This document shows, piece by piece, positions 1-7,584 of a DNA stretch of 44,086 nucleotides. This DNA is from an uncultured Senegalimassilia sp. (GTDB taxonomy: Bacteria > Actinomycetota > Coriobacteriia > Coriobacteriales > Eggerthellaceae). Positions within the stretch are counted from its first letter, which is position 1; each line of letters begins with the position of its first letter. Below the pieces are notes generated by a model. It worked only from the letters and a program-made list of their open reading frames with translations, made no database searches and had not been told where the DNA came from. Both the position numbers and the translations under genes were made by a program. The stretch spans positions 1 to 44,086 of the forward strand of contig NZ_CABQJR010000020.1 of assembly GCF_902464545.1 (NCBI RefSeq), in the 5' to 3' direction.

Positions 1-156
1 ATTCTGCACAGTAGAGAAACGCGGCCCACGATATATAGAGGAGTATCATTCCATTGGTAGAAATGCTGAATCAGCTATAACAAATAATTGTGTGTTTCAC
101 TATAATACATGTTAGAAAAGCTTGAATATCATTCTGTAAGTAAGTAAAATTAGCAC

Positions 157-173
157 TGTGCAGATTCTGCACA
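157..173. promoter_or_regulatory. Palindromic operator or centromere-like site upstream of parA
   Basis: The sequence TGTGCAG-ATT-CTGCACA is a perfect 7-bp inverted repeat 55 bp before the parA start. Ten bases of it (ATTCTGCACA) recur at positions 1-10, at the window edge, so a second site probably lies partly outside. A -10-like TACAAT follows at 183-188. Plasmid par operons are usually autorepressed through such sites, and they can also act as the partition site. The role is inferred from position; the palindrome is seen directly. Confidence 0.5.
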
Positions 174-227
174 CTCCTCAAATACAATCGTACATATGTT
201 CGTGTTATACAGTAGACAGGAGCGCAA

Positions 228-1229
228 ATGGCCAGCAGGGCAAAAGTGCGCGGCGGGGAAAAGCAGCAGCAATCTCTGTCGTTGGGTAGAGAAACCGTAG
301 AAGAGCTTGAAAAGGAAGCAGAACGCCGCGGACTGAACAAGTCGCAGCTTGCCGACCTGTTGCTGAACGGGCAGCTGACCCAATCCGCCGACAAGCCCAC
401 CATCATCTCGATCATGAGCTACAAGGGCGGCGTCGCGAAAACGACCACGAGCACCTGCCTTGCGGTTTGCCTTTCGGAGCTCGGCTACAAGGTTCTGGTT
501 ATCGATATGGATGGCCAGGGTAATGTCAGCCAAAGCTTGGGCGTTTACGATCCCCGCTCGGAAGAAGCTTGCATCGCCGACGTCCTGTACCAGGCAACCC
601 CAAGCTCCCCGCGCATGTCGCTGAGCGAGGTCATGCGCACCACCGACTATGAGAACGTCTTTTGCGTCCCTTCGAATTTCCGATTCGCAGACGCAGACAC
701 TCGCCTGAAAGCAGAGATAGCTGGCGGCGTGGACACTCGCTTGCTGTACGCCATCGAGGATCTTATCGACGAAACCGCCAAGGGCGGGGACCGTAAGTTC
801 GACTACATCATCATCGACTGCGGTCCTCGTCTGGATATGACTACCACGAACGCAATCGTCGCGCTTGAAGCAGGCAACAACGCATCGCATATCATCATCC
901 CGATTAAAGTGGACGGCTATGCTATCGCAGGTCTTTCGCAGACGATCGATACGATCAACCGCACGGCAAGGGAGCGTCGTCGCCTGCCGCAACATTGGAA
1001 GATTTTGCAGACCATGATCGAGCGAAATACGTCTGCATACAAATACGGCTGCCAGATGATGAAGGAAGCTATCCCGAACGCGGAGTACTTCAACACGAAG
1101 ATCGAGAAGAGTACCGTGGTCCCTGAAGCAAGTTTGGCGATGGAGCCCCTGATCAAGTATGACCCCAACAGCAAACCCGCGATTTCGTATCGACTGTTGG
1201 CCCAGGAAATCGAGGAAATGAATGCCTAG
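228..1229 (+). CDS. parA: ParA-family partition ATPase with N-terminal DNA-binding-like segment
   Basis: ParA/MinD-type P-loop ATPase of 333 residues that would drive segregation of a replicon together with the overlapping ParB. The deviant Walker A motif KGGVAKTT lies at residues 66-73, the ParA motif IDMDGQGN at about 92-99, and the Walker B strand (IIIDCGP) near 190. Residues 1-50 are basic and helical and resemble a ribbon-helix-helix or other DNA-binding extension, as in plasmid ParA proteins that repress their own promoter. The start is ATG with AGGAG five bases upstream. The last codons overlap the parB start by 8 bp, so the two are translationally coupled. Base composition is less GC-rich than the genes further right, and the neighbouring Rep-like gene suggests plasmid or integrative-element origin rather than the chromosomal parAB. 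Confidence 0.88.
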   Translation: MASRAKVRGGEKQQQSLSLGRETVEELEKEAERRGLNKSQLADLLLNGQLTQSADKPTIISIMSYKGGVAKTTTSTCLAVCLSELGYKVLVIDMDGQGNVSQSLGVYDPRSEEACIADVLYQATPSSPRMSLSEVMRTTDYENVFCVPSNFRFADADTRLKAEIAGGVDTRLLYAIEDLIDETAKGGDRKFDYIIIDCGPRLDMTTTNAIVALEAGNNASHIIIPIKVDGYAIAGLSQTIDTINRTARERRRLPQHWKILQTMIERNTSAYKYGCQMMKEAIPNAEYFNTKIEKSTVVPEASLAMEPLIKYDPNSKPAISYRLLAQEIEEMNA

Positions 1230-2283
1230 GAACAAGCTACAAGCCGCACTGAAGAACAACGGAGGAGCTATCGCCAACGTGACGCCGCGTTACGAAAAGC
1301 TGACCGACGAGCAAATGCGCCTTGCGGCATTCGAGGCAAGGGACAACCAAGAGGGCGCTATTACCGATAAGATGGCCAACAGCAATCGTCGAAACACGCT
1401 GCTGGCCGAAATGGGCTTCGACTGGTTCGATATCGACAACTTGAAGCCGAATCCGAATAACAGCTACACCATCACTGACGAGGATGTGAACAACCTTGCC
1501 GGCCTGATTTGGAACAGCAAGGAAGTCGAGCCGCTGATCTTGCGAGAAACCGAAGACGGAATCCAGATCATCGATGGAGAGCGCCGTTGGCGAGCATGCA
1601 AGCTCCTTGCTGAAAAGTATGGCGATGCGTGGCGCATGGTTCCCGGCAGATGCCACAAGCTGGGTGCAGTTTCCGATGAGCAAGCAAACTTCATCATGCA
1701 TTCGAGCAACATCGGCCAGCGAAACATCAAGCCATCGGAACGCGCACAAGGTTTTAGGGTTCTTGCTGACAAACTGGTAGAGTGGCGCAAAGACGACCCG
1801 TCCCTGAAGGGCGTGAATACGAAAACGTACCTGGCAGAACACTTTGGAGTGTCAGAGCGTACAGCACAGGTGTTGTTGAACATTGCGAGGAACCTTTCGA
1901 AGGAAGGCAACGACCTCCTGGACGCAGGAAGCATCACGCAATCCCAGGCAGAAGCTTTGTCCAAGCTAACAAGTGTGCAGCAAGAAAGCGTAATCAACGC
2001 TGTCCACAAAGAGGAATTGACTGCAGAGGAGATAACAACTCTCATTGAAGCAGCAAAGACCTCTGAACAGGAACAACCAATTGAAGAGCTTGTTGCAGCC
2101 ACGCAAACCAAAACGCTCGAAAAAGCCGTACGAGAGCCCAAAGCACCAAAGGATGTTAACGGCTACCTGAAAACAGCAAGGAATGCTCTCCGGCATGCTG
2201 AAAACGCAGAAGGAGAAGCAGACTTCAAGCTGCTAGGAGAAATCAAAGCCCTGGTGCGTTCGATCGAGAAATCACTGGACTAA
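1222..2283 (+). CDS. parB: ParB-like partition protein
   Basis: ParB/Spo0J-family protein of 353 residues, the DNA-binding partner of ParA. The ParB N-terminal (ParB/Srx) domain runs from about 70 to 165 and contains the GERRW box at about 119-123. A helix-turn-helix (KTYLAEHFGVSERTAQVLL) follows near 201-219. The C-terminal 100 residues are charged and helical, suited to dimerisation. An N-terminal extension of about 65 residues has no motif I recognise. The gene overlaps parA by 8 bp and converges with the primase/Rep gene, overlapping its 3' end by 12 bp. Chromosomal ParB usually sits near the origin beside rsmG or jag; none of those is here, so I read this as a plasmid-type system. Confidence 0.85.
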   Translation: MPRNKLQAALKNNGGAIANVTPRYEKLTDEQMRLAAFEARDNQEGAITDKMANSNRRNTLLAEMGFDWFDIDNLKPNPNNSYTITDEDVNNLAGLIWNSKEVEPLILRETEDGIQIIDGERRWRACKLLAEKYGDAWRMVPGRCHKLGAVSDEQANFIMHSSNIGQRNIKPSERAQGFRVLADKLVEWRKDDPSLKGVNTKTYLAEHFGVSERTAQVLLNIARNLSKEGNDLLDAGSITQSQAEALSKLTSVQQESVINAVHKEELTAEEITTLIEAAKTSEQEQPIEELVAATQTKTLEKAVREPKAPKDVNGYLKTARNALRHAENAEGEADFKLLGEIKALVRSIEKSLD

Positions 2284-3810
2284 TCGTTTCGTATAAAGAA
2301 AACGAGAAACAGCAAAGACGAAACCCTCCCAAACGCGAGTGACAAAAACACTTGTAGGGAGGGTTTCTGTCATATGCAAACGAGACAAACACACAGTCGA
2401 ATGAGTAGCAAGAAGAGAAAGGGAGCTGGGTAACAAACACTTCTTAAACTCGTATGACAAAAAATTGCATGCATCTAGTACTTTCTTGTTATAACGTGTG
2501 GTGTTCACCAAGACTGGTTGGCGTTGGGTTTGCTTATAGGAGCTAATGACCGCAGCTACAGTCCTGACCGAGCACATAACTTGTTTTGCTATCGAGGCAT
2601 ACGTATGTGAACCTTGACGGAACAAGGCTACGATACGAGCGTTTCTCTGCTCGCGTTTCTCTTTGGTTATGCGTTTGGCTTCTTGTCGCAGGACCGATCG
2701 CTTTGATTCAAAGAAGTTGATTGCCATTTCTTCTTCAGGCGTCATGCCAAGAAGCTCACGAAGGCGATTTGCGCCGATGAGGTAATAACCTTGCTCTCCG
2801 CGCAGGTTGGTGACGGAGTCGACCGATTTGATGATCCCGTCCAGCTCGCTTTGATTGAGCGAGCTGACGAACGCATTGTTGAAGTTGCTCAGTTTTCGTT
2901 GGGCAACTTCGTGCGGATACACCTGAACTGCTGTGTTGTAAAACACGAACGACATGAGTTCACGGTTTCCTTCGCAATTGAAATTGCGAAGCTTTTGAAG
3001 CTCGGCGATTTTTGCAAGTCGGCTGTTCAGCATCGGCTGGTAATTCAGCACAGACGCAGTCTTCTTGAATGCCCGCTTGAGGTTATTGTTTTGTACCGGT
3101 TCCTTCGGATGTGCGCTTACAAAGCTGGAAAGCCCCGACAAGCTGTACAGCGCATCGAAGGAGTAGTCGCACAGTGTGGCGAAACATCCTGCTTTTGCGT
3201 TGAAGGTTCCGGGGATGCGGGAAACGCGGGAAACATCGAACGTTGCACGATCTACCGAGATACCCTTGATAGGGGAGATGACGGAATCGAGCAACGAAGC
3301 CATGCGCTTCTGCATGTTTTCGAACAGCTTTACCGATTTGACGTTGACCTGGCCATTTGCGCTCACGCGGTACGGGATCGATCGTGCGAGGATGTAGAAC
3401 AACTGCACACCTCGACCAGAGTCGATCGTCATGGTGGGTTGAGGAAGGATGCCCTCCGCAACAGCCTGTTTCAGCGCACTGAGCGTTTGGGATACGATGG
3501 TGCGGGTTTCCTGAAGGCCCTGATCGTGGCAGTCGAGGTCGAAGAACAGCGCGTTCAATTGCCTGACCTGCTCTGATTTGCGGCACGCCGAGGTGAACCC
3601 GTTGTGGGTCATGTAGTAGGCAGACTTCGAGTTGAAGCCCATGGCCGGCAGAGATTCGCTTTTTACCGCGGTGTCCTCCCAGGAACCGCTGGCGTCAGAC
3701 GAGACCACGTAGTAGCTGTTGCGGTCATCGTGCGTGATGAGCGTGCGGAAAATCTCCCACTCGCTTCCTTGCACGTGGGGGACCGCCGCACCTACATGTG
3801 GTTGAGGCAT
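2272..3810 (-). CDS. Archaeo-eukaryotic-primase-like replication protein (plasmid Rep/primase)
   Basis: Likely replication initiator or primase of the plasmid-like module (512 residues from this start). Three motifs fit the AEP primase superfamily: FFDLDCHD (metal-binding DxD, residues about 91-93), DSGRGVQLF (about 130-138), and VDRATFDVSRVSRIPGT (about 186-202). A helix-turn-helix (YASIAKQVMCSVRTVAAVISSY) lies in the C-terminal third. I chose ATG at 3810 because GAAGGG sits six bases upstream; a TTG at 3876 would add 22 residues but has no ribosome binding site. The last 60 or so residues look unlike a folded domain and are crossed by a perfect 11-bp hairpin (2320-2367), so the C-terminus may be a degenerate extension. 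The leader is overlapped by a probable antisense RNA. Confidence 0.72.
   Translation of the reverse strand: MPQPHVGAAVPHVQGSEWEIFRTLITHDDRNSYYVVSSDASGSWEDTAVKSESLPAMGFNSKSAYYMTHNGFTSACRKSEQVRQLNALFFDLDCHDQGLQETRTIVSQTLSALKQAVAEGILPQPTMTIDSGRGVQLFYILARSIPYRVSANGQVNVKSVKLFENMQKRMASLLDSVISPIKGISVDRATFDVSRVSRIPGTFNAKAGCFATLCDYSFDALYSLSGLSSFVSAHPKEPVQNNNLKRAFKKTASVLNYQPMLNSRLAKIAELQKLRNFNCEGNRELMSFVFYNTAVQVYPHEVAQRKLSNFNNAFVSSLNQSELDGIIKSVDSVTNLRGEQGYYLIGANRLRELLGMTPEEEMAINFFESKRSVLRQEAKRITKEKREQRNARIVALFRQGSHTYASIAKQVMCSVRTVAAVISSYKQTQRQPVLVNTTRYNKKVLDACNFLSYEFKKCLLPSSLSLLATHSTVCLSRLHMTETLPTSVFVTRVWEGFVFAVSRFLYTKRLVQ
2320..2367. terminator. Long hairpin at the parB/rep convergence
   Basis: GAAACCCTCCC at 2320-2330 pairs perfectly with GGGAGGGTTTC at 2357-2367 around a 26-nt loop. 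It lies 37 bp after the parB stop, where a terminator for parAB is expected, but also inside the rep reading frame. There is no long T-run, so termination efficiency is uncertain. Confidence 0.45.
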
Positions 3811-3906
3811 ACTGCACCCTTCGCGACCTGCGTAAACGCAGTCGCTATCTAGTCGAATGTATTCCGTTTTCGACAATGAAAAAAAGGGTGCAAAAACAAG
3901 AACGCC

Positions 3907-3935
3907 TTGTGAGCGTATGTTCTAAGTGGTAAAAT
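3907..3935 (+). promoter_or_regulatory. Sigma70-type promoter of small RNA
   Basis: TTGTGA (3907-3912), a 17-bp spacer and TAAAAT (3930-3935): one of the best housekeeping-type promoters in the window. It points right, away from rep, and would start transcription near 3942. Confidence 0.6.
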
Positions 3936-3941
3936 ATCACC

Positions 3942-4009
3942 TGTGAGTGAGTGGTCGATACTTGATCACTTAGGCAACCCCCTAGTTGGCGCTAGGGGGT
4001 TCTTTTTTC
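3942..4009 (+). ncRNA. Probable counter-transcribed RNA opposite the rep leader
   Basis: A roughly 68-nt transcript is delimited by a good promoter (3907-3935) and a classic intrinsic terminator. AGTGGTC at 3950-3956 pairs with GATCACT at 3964-3970 (one G-T pair). AACCCCCTAG at 3976-3985 pairs perfectly with CTAGGGGGTT at 3992-4001, and six Ts follow. It is antisense to the region that the rep mRNA leader should occupy; a weak minus-strand promoter (TGGACA, 16 bp, TATAGA) lies at 4072-4098. Plasmid copy number is commonly controlled this way. Promoter and hairpins are seen; expression and function are inferred. Confidence 0.5.
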
Positions 4010-4378
4010 TGTTGTCGATGCAAGCGGGAGCTATGTTGGCGCATAGGTATCCACGCTTGTTACTTGCACAGTCTATAACAAGAAACACTTGGCTGTCCAC
4101 ATTGTTTTGTTATGAAAACGGGCAAAAGGGCTTGATTCGGCTTCGCGTTGGTGGTTGTTGCAGCGTTGAGAGCGTTGCAAAACTGCCGCAAAACACGCTT
4201 CCCGTCTGGTGTTTCTTGTCTGACGGGCTCATCTGCCCGCGAAATTGTTGCAACTTGTTTCCGAATGGAAAAAATTGTTATAGTTTGATGGCCGAACGCC
4301 GGTTGACGGTGCTTGGCGCCCGGGCTTTAGCGTATGATATGCAGTCAAAGATCGCTGAAGTCTGAGAGGAGCCTTGGG
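4010..4378. other. Intergenic region between the plasmid-like module and upp
   Basis: AT-richer stretch with no convincing gene. It holds a weak minus-strand promoter that could serve rep (4072-4098), a CCCGTC/GACGGG hairpin at 4201-4227, and a plausible upp promoter (TTGTTT at 4255-4260, 18 bp, TATAGT at 4279-4284). TTGCA-containing short repeats occur around 4158-4253. The switch from plasmid-like to core genes happens here, but I see no tRNA or attachment-site duplication. Confidence 0.4.
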
Positions 4379-5029
4379 ATGGAAGAGATGCGATTAGCTG
4401 ACGAGCGGCTGAGTGTGCTCGAGCATCCCCTTATCGCGCATAAGATGTCGATCATGCGCGATGCATCCACGGCTCCCTCCCAGTTTCGCCAGCTTGTGCA
4501 TGAAGTTGCCATGCTGGAAGTGTATGAGGCATCGCATGATTTGGCAACGGAGCCTGTTGAGGTGGATACTCCTTTGCAGCATACGGTTGGGAAGCGGATT
4601 GCGGGCGAAAAGCTTGCCGTGGTGCCGATCCTGCGTGCGGGCATGGGAATGCTGGACGGGGCTCTTTCTGCAATACCCTCCGCTGCGGTGGGGGTGCTGG
4701 GCATGGAGCGCGATGAGCAGACTCATCAGCCCCGCGAGTATTACGCGAAGATGCCGAAGGGCATTGCCGATAGGACGGTGTTTTTGATCGATCCCATGTT
4801 GGCGACGGGCGGCAGTGCGCTTTCCGCTATCCATTATCTGCGAGAGCAGGGCGTTCGCGATATCCGATTCCTGGTGCTGGTGGCTGCTCCTGAAGGGGTT
4901 CGCGCCGTTTTGCAGGAAGATCCCGATGTTCGCATTTGGACGTGCGCGTTGGACGACGGGCTGAACGATCGGGCGTATATCCTTCCCGGTTTGGGCGATG
5001 CGGGGGACCGCATCTTCGGCACTTTGTAG
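4379..5029 (+). CDS. upp: Uracil phosphoribosyltransferase
   Basis: Converts uracil and PRPP to UMP in pyrimidine salvage (cytosolic). The 216-residue protein has the usual length for Upp. The PRPP-binding loop is seen as DPMLATGGSA near residue 140, and the family segment VVPILRAGMGM near 80. The ATG at 4379 is preceded by AGAGGAG with an 8-base spacer; the open frame extends upstream to 4334, but without a better start. It is the first core gene right of the plasmid-like module, and the next gene starts 8 bp after it ends, so they probably share a transcript. Confidence 0.95.
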   Translation: MEEMRLADERLSVLEHPLIAHKMSIMRDASTAPSQFRQLVHEVAMLEVYEASHDLATEPVEVDTPLQHTVGKRIAGEKLAVVPILRAGMGMLDGALSAIPSAAVGVLGMERDEQTHQPREYYAKMPKGIADRTVFLIDPMLATGGSALSAIHYLREQGVRDIRFLVLVAAPEGVRAVLQEDPDVRIWTCALDDGLNDRAYILPGLGDAGDRIFGTL

Positions 5030-5037
5030 GGGGCGTT

Positions 5038-5967
5038 ATGGAAAGCATGCAGCGTCCCGTTAGCATCGAGGAGATCGCAACGAAAGCGATGGGTGCATCG
5101 CGGCCGGTCATAGGCATCGTGCCGACGTACGACCCGAACGAGGGCATCCTTCGCATGAACAACCACTACGCGCAGGCGATCGTCGCTGCGGGCGGCGCGC
5201 CGTTGATCATCCCGTTCACCAGCGACGTCAGCGTGTATGAATCGCTGCTGCCGCGCATCGACGGTTTCGTGCTGTCGGGCGGCCAGGATATCAGCCCCGT
5301 GCGCTATGGCGGCGATATCACCTACGGCAAGCTCTCCGAGCTGACGCCCGAGCGCGAGGAAGTGGAGTATCTGCTGCTCAGCTACGCGTATCAGTTCGAC
5401 TATCCGCTGCTGGGCATCTGCCGCGGTATGCAGATGATCAACGTGTTCTTCGGGGGCACGTTGTATCTGGACCTGGAAGAGCAGTTCGATGGCGTGTGCG
5501 CCGCCGACGATGTCCCCGTGCCGACAGAGGGCGTGCAAACGCAATCGGGCGGGCGCGTGAACCATTGGCAGACGAAGGAATACGGACATCCAACCCATAC
5601 GGTTTCGATCATGCGCTCAAGCAAGCTCGGTGAGATTTTGGGCTGCGATTCCGCTGCGGTGAATTCCATGCATCATCAGGGCGTTCGCGCGCTGCCTCCC
5701 AATTTGGCGGCTGCTGCCTACGGGCCCGATGGCCTGGTGGAAGGCGTGGAGGCGAAGGATTGTCGCTTCCTTATGGGCGTGCAGTGGCACCCCGAGTACT
5801 TTGTGGAGGACGGCGGTCATATGGCGCCGTTGTTCCGCGCCTTGATCGACGAGGCGCGGCAGATGCGCTGTCGCGAGGGGCGTTGCCATGATTGCTTGCG
5901 CATCGATCGCGAGGAATGCGATCCGAATGCCGTGTGGCCTGCGGTCAAGTTTGCCGATTATATCTAG
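5038..5967 (+). CDS. Class I glutamine amidotransferase, peptidase C26 (gamma-glutamyl hydrolase-like)
   Basis: Protein of 309 residues in the C26/PuuD family, which hydrolyses gamma-glutamyl bonds (for example gamma-glutamyl-GABA). The nucleophile elbow GICRG (catalytic Cys) lies near residue 125 and the His-Glu part of the triad is seen in GVQWHPE near 253. LSGGQDISP near 80 is typical of the family. A C-terminal tail of about 30 residues with four cysteines (CREGRCHDC and EEC) is unusual and might bind metal. The start ATG at 5038 follows GGGGG by four bases. The substrate cannot be told from sequence; GABA or polyamine catabolism genes are not adjacent. Confidence 0.85.
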   Translation: MESMQRPVSIEEIATKAMGASRPVIGIVPTYDPNEGILRMNNHYAQAIVAAGGAPLIIPFTSDVSVYESLLPRIDGFVLSGGQDISPVRYGGDITYGKLSELTPEREEVEYLLLSYAYQFDYPLLGICRGMQMINVFFGGTLYLDLEEQFDGVCAADDVPVPTEGVQTQSGGRVNHWQTKEYGHPTHTVSIMRSSKLGEILGCDSAAVNSMHHQGVRALPPNLAAAAYGPDGLVEGVEAKDCRFLMGVQWHPEYFVEDGGHMAPLFRALIDEARQMRCREGRCHDCLRIDREECDPNAVWPAVKFADYI

Positions 5968-6034
5968 TTCGATGGCTGAAGCCGGGGCGTTCGATAATAG
6001 TGCAGCAGTAGGTTGTTTGAAGGAGAAATCCCAG

Positions 6035-7189
6035 GTGGATGGTGAAATGCGAGAGCGTGTGCTGGTTGCGATGAGCGGCGGGGTGGACAGCTCCGTTGCG
6101 GCGCTGCTGCTTCGCGATGCGGGCTATGATGCAACGGGCGTTACCATGAAGCTGTTCGACAACGAGGTTGCCGGCGCCGGTGGCGCGTGCGTGGTAGGCG
6201 AGAGCACCTGCTGCAGCCAAAGCGATGTGGAGGACGCCCGTCAGGTGGCGTTCGGGCTGGGTCTTGAGCACTTCACGTTCAACTTCACCGGAACGTTCGG
6301 CTGCGAGGTGATCGATCGGTTCTGCGATGCGTACCTGCACGGCCGCACGCCGAATCCGTGCATCGATTGCAACAGATATCTGAAGTTCGCCGCTTTGCAG
6401 CGCCGCCGTGCGCAGCTGGGTTTCGACTATGTGGCGACCGGCCATTATGCCCGCCGGGTTTTCAACGAGCGAACGGGCCGCTTCGAGCTTCGCCGTGGGC
6501 TGGATGAGGCGAAAGACCAGAGCTATGTGCTGTATCACCTGACGCAGGATGATCTGGCGCATATGCTGTTTCCGCTTGGGGAGCTGACAAAACCGCAGGT
6601 GAGAGAGCTGGCGGAGAAGCATTCGTTCGGAAACGCCCACAAGGCGGAAAGCCAGGACATCTGCTTCGTGCCCGATGGCGACTATGCGTCGTTCATTGCC
6701 CGGTACATGGGGTTCGGGGACGATGCCGTGCGCGATGACGGCAAGGAGCCGACGGTTCCTGCGGCGTTCGAGCCTGGGAACATAGTCGACGTTTGCGGCA
6801 AGGTGCTTGGACGGCATAGCGGGCTGGTCCATTACACGATAGGGCAGCGCAAGGGCATCGGCGTTGCCGCGCCCGAGCCGCTGTACGTGGTGGGCAAAGA
6901 TGCCGCCGAGAACGTGCTGGTGGTAGGCCCGCGAAGCGAGCTGGGAGTGCGCGAGGTGCGCGCCGGGGATGTGAATCTGATCTCGGTGGCGGAGCTTGAC
7001 AAGCCGTTGCGCGTCACGGCGAAAACCCATTATCGCCAACGAGCGCAGGCGGCGGAGGCGGTTATGGAAGGCGATCAGCTGGTGGTTCGCTTCGATGAAC
7101 CGGTTGCCCGTCCGGCGGCGGGGCAGTCGCTCGTGCTGTATGACGGCGACGCCGTTGTGGGCGGCGGGACGATAGAGACCAGCGAGTAA
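6035..7189 (+). CDS. mnmA: tRNA-specific 2-thiouridylase MnmA
   Basis: ATP-dependent thiolase that installs s2 at U34 of Lys, Glu and Gln tRNAs, taking sulfur from a cysteine desulfurase relay. The P-loop-like SGGVDSSVAA motif is near the N-terminus, the catalytic Cys in PNPCIDCN, and the second active-site Cys in SQDICFV; TGHYAR and IGQRKG are also typical. Start: GTG at 6035 with AGGAG nine bases before it (384 residues), or ATG at 6047 giving MRERVLVAMSGG. The much longer upstream open frame is not used. A cysteine desulfurase gene that could feed it lies at 27733. Confidence 0.94.
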   Translation: MDGEMRERVLVAMSGGVDSSVAALLLRDAGYDATGVTMKLFDNEVAGAGGACVVGESTCCSQSDVEDARQVAFGLGLEHFTFNFTGTFGCEVIDRFCDAYLHGRTPNPCIDCNRYLKFAALQRRRAQLGFDYVATGHYARRVFNERTGRFELRRGLDEAKDQSYVLYHLTQDDLAHMLFPLGELTKPQVRELAEKHSFGNAHKAESQDICFVPDGDYASFIARYMGFGDDAVRDDGKEPTVPAAFEPGNIVDVCGKVLGRHSGLVHYTIGQRKGIGVAAPEPLYVVGKDAAENVLVVGPRSELGVREVRAGDVNLISVAELDKPLRVTAKTHYRQRAQAAEAVMEGDQLVVRFDEPVARPAAGQSLVLYDGDAVVGGGTIETSE

Positions 7190-7519
7190 AATCTCTAGAT
7201 GGTGATTTGAGCTGGGGTTTCCAATCGAAAGGCTGCATTGGGAAAGCGGTTGAGCCGCGTTCTGCAGCTTGGATGTCTGACATAAAAGGTACGCCGAAAG
7301 GGGCTGGTTTCGGAACTTCTCCGGAATCAGTCCCTTCGGTATTGCTGGGCGTCTTCGGATGCCTCGGCAAGCTGCGCAGACGGCGAAACCTGGCGCCTTT
7401 GGCTGTTCAGGTGATTACCTGGGTGATTTGGCTTTCGATGCGGGCCTGTTCTTCGTGAACGAGGCCGTAGGGGGCGAGTTGCCGTGGGAGCATGGAGCAA
7501 CGCAGCCTGTTGCGAAGAG
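7190..7519. other. Convergent intergenic region rich in hairpins
   Basis: No credible gene. Successive hairpins are visible: 7294-7339 (19 pairs with one bulged A and three G-T pairs, loop AACTTCT); 7349-7366 (GGGCGTC-TTCG-GATGCCT, a C(UUCG)G tetraloop); 7408-7421 (CAGGT-GATT-ACCTG); and about 7443-7468 (GGCCTGTTC against GAACGAGGCC). It could be a structured RNA or a decayed palindromic repeat element. I could not match it to RNase P RNA, SRP RNA, tmRNA or a riboswitch I know. Confidence 0.4.
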
Positions 7520-7560
7520 AAAGGGGATCGACTGCGCATCGTGCGAGTCGGTCCCCTTTT
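7520..7560. terminator. Bidirectional terminator between mnmA and serA
   Basis: AAAGGGGATCGACT at 7520-7533 pairs with AGTCGGTCCCCTTT at 7546-7559 (14 pairs, one G-T), with a further 4-bp CGCA/TGCG stem in the loop. It ends in TTTT on the plus strand and is followed by CTTTCTCTT on the minus strand, so it can serve both convergent genes. Confidence 0.8.
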
Positions 7561-7584
7561 GCGTGATGCTGTGTGTTGCGTTCG

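Noticed and set aside
150..1277. Minus-strand open frame over parA
   Set aside because: Antisense to a clear ParA with Walker motifs; no ribosome binding site.
3943..4365. Open frame of 140 codons left of upp
   Set aside because: It begins at a small-RNA promoter, runs through a perfect terminator and has no recognisable protein features.
7207..7458. Small protein gene after mnmA
   Set aside because: Overlaps the hairpin cluster, non-ATG start, no ribosome binding site or family-like sequence.
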